From positions 4,311,001-4,375,000 of the forward strand of contig NC_020453.1 in NCBI RefSeq assembly GCF_000344805.1: 64,000 bases of DNA. The letters run 5' to 3'. The position numbers and the translations under genes were made by a program. Origin of the DNA: Bradyrhizobium oligotrophicum S58. Lineage in GTDB: Bacteria > Pseudomonadota > Alphaproteobacteria > Rhizobiales > Xanthobacteraceae. Positions 7,851-15,712 of the stretch are shown here, one piece after another (position 1 is the first letter of the stretch; the number at the start of each line of letters is the position of its first letter). The notes beneath the pieces are model-generated. The model had not been told where the DNA came from. It worked only from the letters and a program-made list of their open reading frames with translations, and made no database searches.

Positions 7851-8408
7851 ATGAACTGTTTGCGTTGGCCGGCCGGCTGGCTGGCCATCCTTGGAGTGGC
7901 GTGTCTTGGCGGGTGTGCTGCGCCGCTTGCGGTCAACAATGTGACCGACATCAGGTCGACCACGGGCAGCCGAGGGATCGACGTCTACGAGCAGAAGCGC
8001 CGAACCGACGCAAGCGTGCCCGAGTTCGCGGGTGACCAGCTTGTGGAAGTACGGACGTTTCACAATCCCGGCGGGGGAGGCGAGGTCGAGATGGCCGGGG
8101 CCTCCTGCTCATTGGAAGCCAGCGGTTTCACGGCAACCATGACGAGTCCCGCGAAGGTGCGCGTGCCGCTCTATCGCGGACAGTCGAGCACGCTGGCCGT
8201 GACCTGCCAAAAGCCCGGCTATCAAAAGCGGATGATCACGGTCGCGCCTGTTGATGCGACGCGCCAGGCTCGTCTGGCCAGCGGCGTCAATGGCGGAATC
8301 CTTGGTGCGGTGATCGTGGCAGGCATCGATGCCGCCGCCGACAACACGAAGAACGACTGGCGCTATCCCGTCGCGAAGGTCGTGTTGGAGGCCGATGCCC
8401 CGCGCTAG
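7851..8408 (+). CDS. Predicted lipoprotein, 185 aa
   Basis: ATG 7851 gives a clean lipoprotein signal: a hydrophobic run then ACLGGCAAP with the lipidated Cys in LGGC near residue 19. A translation starting 150 bp upstream would bury the signal and is rejected. The mature part has a beta-rich region around residues 60-130 (GEVEMAGASCSLEASGF, then TCQKPGYQKRM) resembling small carboxypeptidase-regulatory-like or PEGA-type envelope folds, then an Ala/Gly-rich hydrophobic stretch (GVNGGILGAVIVAGID) near 145-160. Likely inner-leaflet outer-membrane anchoring. Function unknown. Confidence 0.75.
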   Translation: MNCLRWPAGWLAILGVACLGGCAAPLAVNNVTDIRSTTGSRGIDVYEQKRRTDASVPEFAGDQLVEVRTFHNPGGGGEVEMAGASCSLEASGFTATMTSPAKVRVPLYRGQSSTLAVTCQKPGYQKRMITVAPVDATRQARLASGVNGGILGAVIVAGIDAAADNTKNDWRYPVAKVVLEADAPR

Positions 8409-8590
8409 GGAAGGGGCGGATCTTTCGTCATCGGCGGTGACGGCAGTTGCGGTGACACCGTCACCGTAACCGAGATCACTTGTGAAATGGGATTTCGTCT
8501 GCACGCGGTCCAAATGTGGAGGGCCTGCTGGCAGCGCCCATCGACGGGTCTCTCCTGGGCGTGACCGGCGGTCGCCGACCGGCGCATCGA

Positions 8591-9418
8591 TCAGTGCCGG
8601 ACTGTCCTGTGCTTCCGCTGATGTCGAACGGGACGCGCAACCGGCTGCGGTGGGGCGACGAAAAACTCATGAAAGTCGAAGCGCGGCAGCGCGATCTCAT
8701 CCGGGCTGCCCACCGGGCGCTGGCCTGCTCGATCGGCGCGGCGATGATGACGCGGTCCGACGGCATGCGGTGAGGCCGTCGGCTCAGCGGCCGCCGTGAA
8801 GGCCGGAGCCATCGCGGGAAACACCGGCGCCATGAACGGGCGAGCGACGGCGGCAACCGCCGGCGATTCTACGTATTGACGGTATCCTTCTTCCCAATCC
8901 GACGTGATCGCGGACCGGGCCTCCTCGAGCGAGATCTGGCCGGCGCACATCAATCGGTAGAGACGATTTTCAAGCTTGTCCTTCGTCTCCGATCCCCAAG
9001 GCGCGATCCGCCGAAATGATTTCTGGTGCGGCTCGGGCCACAGATTGCAGGTCACGTCCTCGCTTTCGTCAGGGTTCGTGCAGGTGTTCACCCCGCCCAG
9101 CGAGAGCGGGATGAAGTGATCGACCTCGTAGCGGGCCCGGTCCTTGAACGGCACGCCATACGCCGCAAAGATCTCTTTCTTCTGCGCGGTGCTGACGCTG
9201 CGCCGCTCCGAGGTCGAATGAGAGCAGATGTATTTCGGCGTCAGGCGTGAGTCGATGGCGCCGCGCGTGAGCATCGGGTCGGGATAGGCGCCCGTCACCT
9301 GAGCGTTCGCCGCACCCGTCGATATCAGACACGCGAGGGCCCAAGAGAATGTCCGAGGGCATGCCCAGGAGAATGCCCGAGAGAATGCCCGAGAAAATGT
9401 CCATGAGAATGCGCGCAT
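8591..9418 (-). CDS. Secreted HNH-nuclease-like protein, 275 aa
   Basis: ATG 9418 has a good ribosome site (AGGAGAG, 6 bases upstream). Residues 1-39 form a signal peptide with an odd repetitive n/h region (MRAFSWTFSRAFSRAFSWA), encoded by 12-bp tandem repeats, with cleavage likely after GAANA. The HNH-like core is YEVDHFIPLSLGG (97-109; D100-H101) followed by CNLWPEP (124-130), the pattern of exported HNH proteins of the DHxIPLxLGG...NLWP type. A cysteine pair (C113, C124) flanks it. From about residue 230 the tail becomes His/Arg/Pro-rich low complexity, possibly a frame drift. A periplasmic or secreted nuclease is plausible; substrate unknown. Confidence 0.75.
   Translation of the reverse strand: MRAFSWTFSRAFSRAFSWACPRTFSWALACLISTGAANAQVTGAYPDPMLTRGAIDSRLTPKYICSHSTSERRSVSTAQKKEIFAAYGVPFKDRARYEVDHFIPLSLGGVNTCTNPDESEDVTCNLWPEPHQKSFRRIAPWGSETKDKLENRLYRLMCAGQISLEEARSAITSDWEEGYRQYVESPAVAAVARPFMAPVFPAMAPAFTAAAEPTASPHAVGPRHHRRADRAGQRPVGSPDEIALPRFDFHEFFVAPPQPVARPVRHQRKHRTVRH
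9341..9416. repeat. 12-bp imperfect tandem repeats in a signal-peptide region
   Basis: About six imperfect copies of a 12-bp unit close to GAGAATGCCCGA lie at the 5' end of the HNH-like gene. They encode a four-residue period (RAFS, WTFS, RAFS, RAFS, WACP, RTFS). The period is a multiple of three, so gain or loss of units keeps the frame. Confidence 0.75.
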
Positions 9419-9929
9419 GTCACTCTCCTTTGGAGCGGCGGCGATCGCAGACGCGGGTTCAAGCGTCCGCGCCAAGCGAGATCACCCGCATCGGCAACCC
9501 AGGCGAACCAATACATGGTATCATCTTTTAGTTGTATCGCAAACATCGGCGGACTATGGCCGGCGGTGCGGCGCGAGCCTCCAGCGTCAGTCCAACCAGC
9601 CGCCGCTCTTGGCGTCGGAGCACGGATCATCCTGAACGTAACAAGGTACCGCCAATAGAGATCAGGGCGCTATTGAAGACGTGGCTGACGCGGGCAGGTC
9701 ATCGCACCATACATGTGCGCGTGCGCGGAGTAGCGGGCATCGCGAGAGCGAGGAGGCGCATCGCTTGACGCAGGCCCGCTGCCAGTCGCGGGAAGGGCGT
9801 GCTGCTCACAGCCCGAAGCGGACGGTTCGCTGCCGCAGTTGCGGCGCAACAACATACAACCTTGTTTAAAGTGAAGCGGCATGGGATGCTTCAGCGCTTT
9901 TGTATCTATCAATAATTGGAGGCATTGAC
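9419..9929. other. Intergenic, no gene supported
   Basis: About 510 bp between the divergently transcribed HNH-like gene and the small secreted protein gene. Short frames exist on both strands, none with a ribosome site and GC-third bias together. Base composition drops in GC toward 9840-9930, consistent with a promoter before the gene at 9930. Confidence 0.5.
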
Positions 9930-10220
9930 ATGACAGCCAGGATAATTGCGTTTGCTACATTGCTCATCACCTGCTCCATCACCGCGGCACGAGCAGACGG
10001 CGAATGCGCAAAGATCACAATTGTCGAAGATAGACTTGCTTGTATCGAGAAGAAGGCGGACGCAGTGCCATCGACGGTTGCGAGCGCTCTAAGCGGAGTC
10101 AAGATAGAGCAGGCCGCACGTCCCAGCATCTGCTTGTATTTTACAGACCGCGGCCAAGCCGCGCTTTCAATATCCGATTGTAGTCACGGTCAGGAGCAGA
10201 CTTTCAATATCCATAAGTAA
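9930..10220 (+). CDS. Small secreted protein, 96 aa
   Basis: ATG 9930 follows GGAGG by about 7 bases. Residues 1-23 are a signal peptide (MTARIIAFATLLITCSITA) with cleavage near ARADG. The mature protein is about 73 residues with four Cys: CAKITIVEDRLACIE, and SICLYF and SDCSHG in the second half, suggesting two disulfides. The EDRLACIEKKAD segment looks like a short helix. GC content is lower than in neighbouring genes, which hints at a different origin. Family not recognised. Confidence 0.65.
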   Translation: MTARIIAFATLLITCSITAARADGECAKITIVEDRLACIEKKADAVPSTVASALSGVKIEQAARPSICLYFTDRGQAALSISDCSHGQEQTFNIHK

Positions 10221-10348
10221 ACCGATTAGCTCGAACCCAATGTTTGCTGGCTAGCGCCCCGCAGAAGCCTACGGGGCAACTGTGCTGATATGCTTATGCG
10301 CCAATATCGCGATATAGCGACGGTCAATTGAATGCACCGTAATCTCAG

Positions 10349-10439
10349 TGATTAAAAGTTACGTGCTCGACCGGTTGAGCTACGCGCTCGCTTCCAAGGA
10401 AGCGATGTGGCGGCTTGGGCCGCACTGTCCGGATCGTCG
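10349..10439 (-). pseudogene. tRNA-Lys fragment (5' half plus upstream flank)
   Basis: This 91-bp stretch copies 11220-11310, covering the anticodon-to-5'-end half of tRNA-Lys(TTT) and about 50 bp of its upstream flank. The tRNA part (10349-10389) has about three mismatches in 41 bases; the flank is also clearly related. Homology stops in the anticodon loop, so no T arm or acceptor 3' strand exists and the copy cannot be functional. It marks an old partial duplication or rearrangement. The remaining 10221-10627 interval holds no gene I can support. Confidence 0.75.
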
Positions 10440-10627
10440 CGAGATGCCGCGGGAACGTGCACTGCGGCGCGCCGTCTGTATTCCGCGTTCCTGAGGGCGG
10501 ATGGAATGACGGCCGCGCCACCTGCGCTTGCTCATGACACTCCCCCGGGGAAACCCGCGCCAGGCTCCACCATGGGTATTGCCACGACCACAGGATTTCG
10601 GTTCATTGCTACCGGGGGAGAATGGCG

Positions 10628-11023
10628 ATGCGTTGGCTTGGGGTAGTGGCGATCTGTGCCGTGTTGGGCGGCTGTGCGGCGTCGGCGCCGGAGGTGCGGG
10701 CGCGGCTCGGCCAGGAGTACGTCGGCAAGAACGTCGACACACTGGTGATGAAGTGGGGTCCGCCGACCAGCAGCTTCCGGATGAATAGCGGCCAGTCATC
10801 GTATGTCTGGCAACTCGCGACCGAGATGGGCGTCTCCATGGACAAGTACGGCAACGGCAGCGCGAGAACGTACGCCTGCAAGGTCAGCGTGGTCGCGTCC
10901 CCGACCGGAACCATTGAGCAGCTTAACACGGAGGACCCGAACGCCGGTGACGGCCTTCTCGGCGTGGTCGGAGCGTACGGCAGCATGTGCGGCGAGCGCC
11001 TCGGGATGAAGCCGCAGGGGTGA
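10628..11023 (+). CDS. Predicted lipoprotein, 131 aa
   Basis: ATG 10628 lies 7 bases after GGGGGAG, so it is preferred to the ATG six bases upstream. The signal is MRWLGVVAICAVLGGCAAS with lipidated Cys in LGGC at residue 16. The mature domain includes VGKNVDTLVMKWGPPTSSF, a segment typical of small SmpA/OmlA-like or DUF-type lipoproteins in which a helix precedes a WGxP turn, and two further Cys (CKV, MCGER). It sits between the tRNA-Lys fragment and the intact tRNA-Lys gene. Function unknown. Confidence 0.72.
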   Translation: MRWLGVVAICAVLGGCAASAPEVRARLGQEYVGKNVDTLVMKWGPPTSSFRMNSGQSSYVWQLATEMGVSMDKYGNGSARTYACKVSVVASPTGTIEQLNTEDPNAGDGLLGVVGAYGSMCGERLGMKPQG

Positions 11024-11184
11024 GGCGGGGCAACAGCGGTTTGCAGGGGCGCGGCCGATGGATCGGCACAGGCGCGGGCCCGGGGTTGACCGCCGACTCT
11101 TGGACCTGGCGTGGGGCCTGCGCCGCCTTTGGACGCCTGGACCTCGTCAGCGCCAACCGCGGCGCGGCGGCAGATTGAATTGTG

Positions 11185-11260
11185 TGGTGAGCGCGCCGGG
11201 ACTCGAACCCGGGACCCCATGATTAAAAGTCACGTGCTCTACCGGCTGAGCTACGCGCTC
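11185..11260 (-). tRNA. tRNA-Lys (anticodon TTT)
   Basis: On the minus strand the sequence folds as a full cloverleaf: acceptor GAGCGCG/CGCGCTC, D arm GCTC-AGCCGGTA-GAGC, anticodon stem CGTGA/TCATG with loop CTTTTAA (anticodon TTT), T arm CCGGG-TTCGAGT-CCCGG, discriminator A and an encoded CCA (11185-11187). The gene appears intact. A 5'-half copy lies 871 bp away at 10349-10439. Confidence 0.95.
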
Positions 11261-11739
11261 GCTTCCAAGGAAGCGGTGTGACGGCTGACCGTCACTGTCC
11301 GGTTCGTCGGCAGGTCCCCATCAGAACGCTTGCGGCGTGGCTGTGGTTCACTGCGGGCTGCGGGAGCGGGGATCTAAACCCCTGACCCGTGGGCCGCATG
11401 CTGTCGTGCGGGCTGTGTAGGGGGTGGGTCCGTTCGGGTCAATAGGGCGGGCGGGTGAAACCACAGGGGCGGGCGGGAGTATGCCGCCCCAGCCGGGCCT
11501 CGTGGTTCTCAAGGCGATGCGAGAGCATCGCCTGAACGCGCCGCCTGTGGGCGACGCTGCTCACCATGAGGGGTGGTGAGTTTGGCCTGTCGTGAGGGCG
11601 ATTGGTTCGTTGGTAAAGTCTCGGAACTCGGCGCAGATCTCTCGTGCCGCACGCTCCGCCCTCATCCTGAGGAGCCCGCCGGAGGCGGGCGTCTCGAAGG
11701 ATGGCCGCAGGCACCGCCGTCAGCCTGCGCCCCCGGACC
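11261..11739. other. Intergenic with dispersed palindromic repeats
   Basis: No gene is supported. The stretch contains a T-arm-like relic (11361-11390), a 30-bp unit (11501-11530) that recurs inverted at 23210-23239, and a REP-like palindrome around 11661-11702 with core GCCCGCCGGAGGCGGGC at 11674-11690 flanked by CATCCT and AAGGATG. It lies downstream of ndvB, so part may serve as its terminator. Confidence 0.6.
11501..11530. repeat. 30-bp dispersed repeat, copy 1
   Basis: The unit begins CGTGGTTCTCAAGGCGATGC and contains the palindrome CGATGCGAGAGCATCG. Its reverse complement occurs at 23210-23239 with one mismatch in 30. Confidence 0.7.
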
Positions 11740-14460
11740 TCAGACCTTCTCCGCCACCTTCGTCGCTGCCGCGCTCAGCGGGGCCGGCTGCATGCCCGGG
11801 CCCGCCAGCTCCGGCACCCAGACCGGGCGGAGGCCGATCAGCTCGGCGGTGCGGACGGTGGTGTAGCGCCAGAATTCGAAGGAATTGATGCGGGACATTT
11901 CCAGCAGCGCGATCGCGACCGCGGAGAGGAACGGCAGGCTCTCCAGGATCAGGACGGCGGCGAAGATGTAGAGCTCCGTGATCGCCAGATGGTTGGTCGT
12001 GATCAGGATGGTGGCGCCGATCAGGAGCAGGGCGCCGATGACGGCCTCCCAGAACGCCTGGAACTCGATCGACATCCGAGAGAGACCGCCCTTGGACGTC
12101 CGGGCAAACGCAAGGTGCTCGGTGATCAGGCCCTGCGCCACGGCGCGGCTGACCGTCCATTGCACGGACATCGCGGCGACCATCGCGCCGAGCATCTGCC
12201 AGGGCCTCACCGCGACGCGGAGCCGGTAGAGGATCAGGAAGTGGGCGAGCGACACCACGAAGGCGGCGATGATCGGGATGGTCAGGATCTTGTCGGGGAT
12301 GGCGATGCCGGCGAACGCCACGATCGGCACCCAGATCAGGTTGAGGATCGCGACGACGACGCCGAGGCTCTCGGCGCCGAGCCAGTTGAGCCAGCCGAGC
12401 GAGAATTCGCGCTTCTGGTCGGAGGTCAGCCGGCTGCGGCCCGGCAGAAAGCGCTGCCAGTGCTTCTTGACGATCTGGAAGCCGCCATAGGCCCAGCGAT
12501 GGCGCTGCTTCTTGAACGCCTCGTAGGTGTCGGGCAGCAGGCCCGAGCCGTAGCGGGTGGCGGTGTAGTGGGTCTGCCAGCCCAGCTCCTGGATGGCGAG
12601 GCCGAGGTCGGTGTCCTCGCAGATCGTGTCGCTCGACCAGCCGCCGGCCATGTCCATCGCCGCGCGGCGGATCAGGCACATCGTGCCGTGCACGATGATC
12701 GCGTTCTCCTCGTTGCGCTGGACCATGCCGATGTCGAAGAAGCCGGCGTACTCGCCGTTCATGATGTAGTGCATCAGCGACAGGTGCTCGTCGCGATGCT
12801 CCTGCGGCGCCTGCACCAGGCCGACCGTGGGATCGGCGAAGGCGGGCACGAGGTCGGAGAGCCAGTCCGGCGTCACGACATAGTCGGCGTCGATGATGCC
12901 GATGATCTCGGCGTCGACGGCGGTGCGCTCCATCGCGATGCGCAAGGCGCCGGCCTTGAAGCCCTTGACCTTCTCGGCGTTGATGAACTTGAAGCGTTCG
13001 CCGAGCATGCGGCAGTGATCCTGGATCGGCTGCCAGAACGCCGGATCGGGCGTGTTGTTGATGATGCAGACGACCTCGTAGTTCGGGTAGTCGAGCCGCG
13101 CCAGCGCATCGAGCGTCTGCTTCATCATCTCGACCGGCTCGAAATAGGCCGGCACGTGGATCGAGACTTTTGGGCAATAGCCCTCCGGCGCCGCCGCGCG
13201 CTCTTGCGCGACCTTGTCGCGGGTGAGAAGCCGCCGCGGCTCGTGGCCGAAGGCGATCGCGGCGATCTCCTCGATGCGCGCCATTGCGATCAGGATCAGC
13301 GGCACCAGCAAGGTCAGGCCGAGGCTCAGCGCGAAGGTCGAGCCCCAGACGAAATAATGCACGTTCCAATAGGCGAAGACGTTGGAGACCCAGGCGCCGA
13401 CGCCATGCGCCGTGATCGCCAGCACCATCGCCTGCAGCACGGTCGGCTGACGCAGCCGCACGATCGGCAGCGACAGCAGCACGCCGACGAGAAGGGCTGT
13501 TGTCGCGAGCTTCCAGTAGTCGGGATTCACGATCGGGCCGGTCCAGGCGAATTTGGCCTCGCGCGAGGCGTTGAGGACGCCCCAATACGGGCCGACGCCG
13601 CCCTCGAAATACTTCCAGGGCTGATCGATCGCCTCGACGATGTTGTATTCCATGCCGATCGAGGCGGCCTGGGCGAGGAAATTGCGGATGACCTTGGCCT
13701 GCCGGAACGGGCCCGGCACGGCGGGGCCGCGGCCGCCTTCGCTGCGGCTGTAGCCCTGGCTCGGCCAGCCGAACTCGGCGATCATGATGCGCTTGCCCCT
13801 GAACTGATCTTTCAGAAGCCGGTAGCGATCCACCGCCTGGTCGACGGCCTGCTCGTCGGTGAAGAATTCCCAGTAGGGCAGTACGTGCGCGGCAATGAAG
13901 TCGACATTGGCCGCGAGCTCGGGGTTGTCGCGCCAGGTGTTCCAGACGTCGCCGGTGGTCACGGGCACGTTGACCGATTTCTTGACCCGCTTGATCTTCT
14001 CGATCAGCTCATCGACCTTCTGGGTCGCCGTGAGGATGGTCTCGTTGCCGACCACGATGCCGATGACGTTGCTGTTGCGGCGGGCGAGGTTGATGGCCGC
14101 CTGGATCTCGCGCTCGTTGCGGTCGGGGTCCTTGTCGATCCAGACGCCCAGCGTCACCTTGAGGCCCGCCTCGGCGGCCAGCGGCGGCACGATCTCCATG
14201 CCACCGGTCGAGGAGTAGAGTCGGATCGCGCGCGTCAGCCGCGACAGCGTCCTCATGTCGGCGCGAATTCGTTCCGGCGAGGCAACGGTGCTGGCGTCGG
14301 GCGCCCCGGTCCCTTCGTGCGGATCGTAGGAGACGCTCTGCAGCAGGCCAGAGAAGTCGGGGGCCTGCTGCTTCTCCTCGAGCAGCGCCCAGAGGCCGGC
14401 GTGCACAGCGGTGACCAGGAGCAGAACGGCAACGACGGCACGCATGGGAGGGACAACCAT
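11740..14460 (-). CDS. ndvB: Cyclic beta-glucan synthase NdvB-like, GH17 plus GT2, 906 aa
   Basis: Predicted inner-membrane synthase of beta-(1,3) glucan chains for the periplasmic cyclic beta-(1,3)(1,6)-glucans of Bradyrhizobium. An N-terminal membrane helix (6-25) precedes a GH17-like periplasmic domain (about 38-310) with acid/base candidate E140 (VVGNE) and nucleophile candidate E229 (IAEFGWPS). Helices at about 318-395 lead to a GT2 domain (430-660) with D524xD526 (IIDADY), ED at 615-616 and QRHRW at 652-656, then about four more helices. About 100 kDa agrees with the published size of B. japonicum NdvB as I recall it. Divergent ndvC is 4 kb away. An equally long frame on the opposite strand is a shadow. 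Confidence 0.9.
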   Translation of the reverse strand: MVVPPMRAVVAVLLLVTAVHAGLWALLEEKQQAPDFSGLLQSVSYDPHEGTGAPDASTVASPERIRADMRTLSRLTRAIRLYSSTGGMEIVPPLAAEAGLKVTLGVWIDKDPDRNEREIQAAINLARRNSNVIGIVVGNETILTATQKVDELIEKIKRVKKSVNVPVTTGDVWNTWRDNPELAANVDFIAAHVLPYWEFFTDEQAVDQAVDRYRLLKDQFRGKRIMIAEFGWPSQGYSRSEGGRGPAVPGPFRQAKVIRNFLAQAASIGMEYNIVEAIDQPWKYFEGGVGPYWGVLNASREAKFAWTGPIVNPDYWKLATTALLVGVLLSLPIVRLRQPTVLQAMVLAITAHGVGAWVSNVFAYWNVHYFVWGSTFALSLGLTLLVPLILIAMARIEEIAAIAFGHEPRRLLTRDKVAQERAAAPEGYCPKVSIHVPAYFEPVEMMKQTLDALARLDYPNYEVVCIINNTPDPAFWQPIQDHCRMLGERFKFINAEKVKGFKAGALRIAMERTAVDAEIIGIIDADYVVTPDWLSDLVPAFADPTVGLVQAPQEHRDEHLSLMHYIMNGEYAGFFDIGMVQRNEENAIIVHGTMCLIRRAAMDMAGGWSSDTICEDTDLGLAIQELGWQTHYTATRYGSGLLPDTYEAFKKQRHRWAYGGFQIVKKHWQRFLPGRSRLTSDQKREFSLGWLNWLGAESLGVVVAILNLIWVPIVAFAGIAIPDKILTIPIIAAFVVSLAHFLILYRLRVAVRPWQMLGAMVAAMSVQWTVSRAVAQGLITEHLAFARTSKGGLSRMSIEFQAFWEAVIGALLLIGATILITTNHLAITELYIFAAVLILESLPFLSAVAIALLEMSRINSFEFWRYTTVRTAELIGLRPVWVPELAGPGMQPAPLSAAATKVAEKV

Positions 14461-14781
14461 TCCTAGGATCGAATGAGCGGCGAAACGGAGCGGTCCATGG
14501 CCGTTCCATATCGGATCTGCAATGCTGCCGGGAGCAGGTTCACGCGGGACGTTCGACGGCGAACGAAGAACGCTGCCGTACGCATGATATCGCCACCAAA
14601 GGCTGCGCTATCATCTGCTGTCCCAGCAAAGCCTCAGCATCATGAACAGCACCTGAACCGGGCGAGGTCGACCTGACGGCGAACACTCGATCCATCCTGC
14701 CACGCGATGAGAGCGCTGTCATGCCGGACGCCACGCACGGGCTATCCGCCGTGACCGCGTCCGTGCTGCCCCCTGCGCCGG
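14461..14781. other. Intergenic, no gene supported
   Basis: 321 bp between the exported-protein gene at 14782-15384 and ndvB, both on the minus strand. Short frames lack ribosome sites. It probably contains the ndvB promoter or a leader if the two genes are co-transcribed. Confidence 0.5.
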
Positions 14782-15384
14782 CTACTTCGCCGGTGCCTGA
14801 GGGGAGGGCGACGCCTGGGGCGCGGGCTGCTGCGTCGGCGCGGGCGAGGCCGGCGGCGTCGATCCTGCCGGGGCTGCGGCCGGCGCAGGCGCGGCTGCAA
14901 CCTGCGGCTTGGCGTCCGGATTCATCCAGCAGGCGTGAACGTGGTTGTTCAGCGAGTTCGGCACCTTCGGGTCGATCTGCGGAATGAACCGCGTCAGGCA
15001 GCGGAAGGCGGCCTGGACGTGGCCACCGGGGCAGCCGAAGCGGTCATAGAGATCGAGATGGCGGAAGGCGGTGTCGAGGTCGTCATTGTACATCAGCTGG
15101 ACCACGCGGCGGCCGAGCCAGACGCATTCGGGGTTGCCGGCCGGCCCGCCGCTGAGCGCCTGGGCGGCCTCCGTGAACTCGTCGGCCTTGCGCTGGTTTT
15201 CCCGCGACACGTCGGCCGGGTTGGCCTGCGGCTTTTGGTCCTGGGGATGGTCGTTGCCGCTCTGGGCGAGGGCGCCGGGCACGCCGATGAGGCCCACGAG
15301 GGCCAGAAACGCAAGGAGGCGCAAAACCGAAAACTTGGACTGGAGCACGCGTCGACCCATAAATTCCCCGATTGTTGCCTTCAT
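14782..15384 (-). CDS. Exported protein between ndvB and ndvC, 200 aa
   Basis: A signal peptide (hydrophobic core LLAFLALVGLIGVPGALAQ, about 21-41) leads to a mature domain at about 60-160 with four Cys (CVWLGRRV, RFGCPGG, FRCLTRF, ACWMNP) and a C-terminal Ala/Pro-rich tail of about 40 residues (QQPAPQASPSPQAPAK). ATG 15384 has GGGGACAG upstream; ATG 15360 is a possible alternative. A third gene, ndvD, has been reported between ndvB and ndvC in B. japonicum; this gene matches that position, but I cannot confirm that it is the same gene. A periplasmic role in glucan synthesis is inferred from context. Confidence 0.75.
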   Translation of the reverse strand: MKATIGEFMGRRVLQSKFSVLRLLAFLALVGLIGVPGALAQSGNDHPQDQKPQANPADVSRENQRKADEFTEAAQALSGGPAGNPECVWLGRRVVQLMYNDDLDTAFRHLDLYDRFGCPGGHVQAAFRCLTRFIPQIDPKVPNSLNNHVHACWMNPDAKPQVAAAPAPAAAPAGSTPPASPAPTQQPAPQASPSPQAPAK

Positions 15385-15712
15385 GCTGTCCCCTGACGGA
15401 CGCAGTGTTGATGCCGATCAAATCAGCCCCGATTGCGGCGGGATGTTGATTCCGACTGTCGCATGCCGTTCCTAAAATGGCGTTCCTAACGGGCGCCTGA
15501 ACGACGCCCGAAGCCGGAGGGCGATGGCCGGGTCAACCGGAGATTCCCAATGACCGGAATCTCGGATTTTGTCCAGCAATGCCCCAACTTTCTCGCGTCA
15601 TCGTAAAAGCGGGCTTCGGACCGGGCGGGCCGCGGCCGGTGCCCTGACATCGCCTACTTGGCAGATCGCCGCCGACCGGGTAATCGACACCACCCTGCCT
15701 GGAGATACGGAA
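15385..15712. other. Divergent control region before ndvC
   Basis: 328 bp between the exported-protein gene and the proposed ndvC start. A 9-bp direct repeat, CGTTCCTAA, occurs at 15467-15475 and 15481-15489, a spacing that would suit a regulator or a duplicated promoter element. No other gene is seen. The frame of ndvC stays open back to 15569 without an ATG. Confidence 0.45.

Noticed and set aside
11701..14466. A 921-codon plus-strand frame antisense to ndvB
   Set aside because: It is low-complexity Arg/Asp/Gly-rich, has no domain, and mirrors the codon bias of ndvB.
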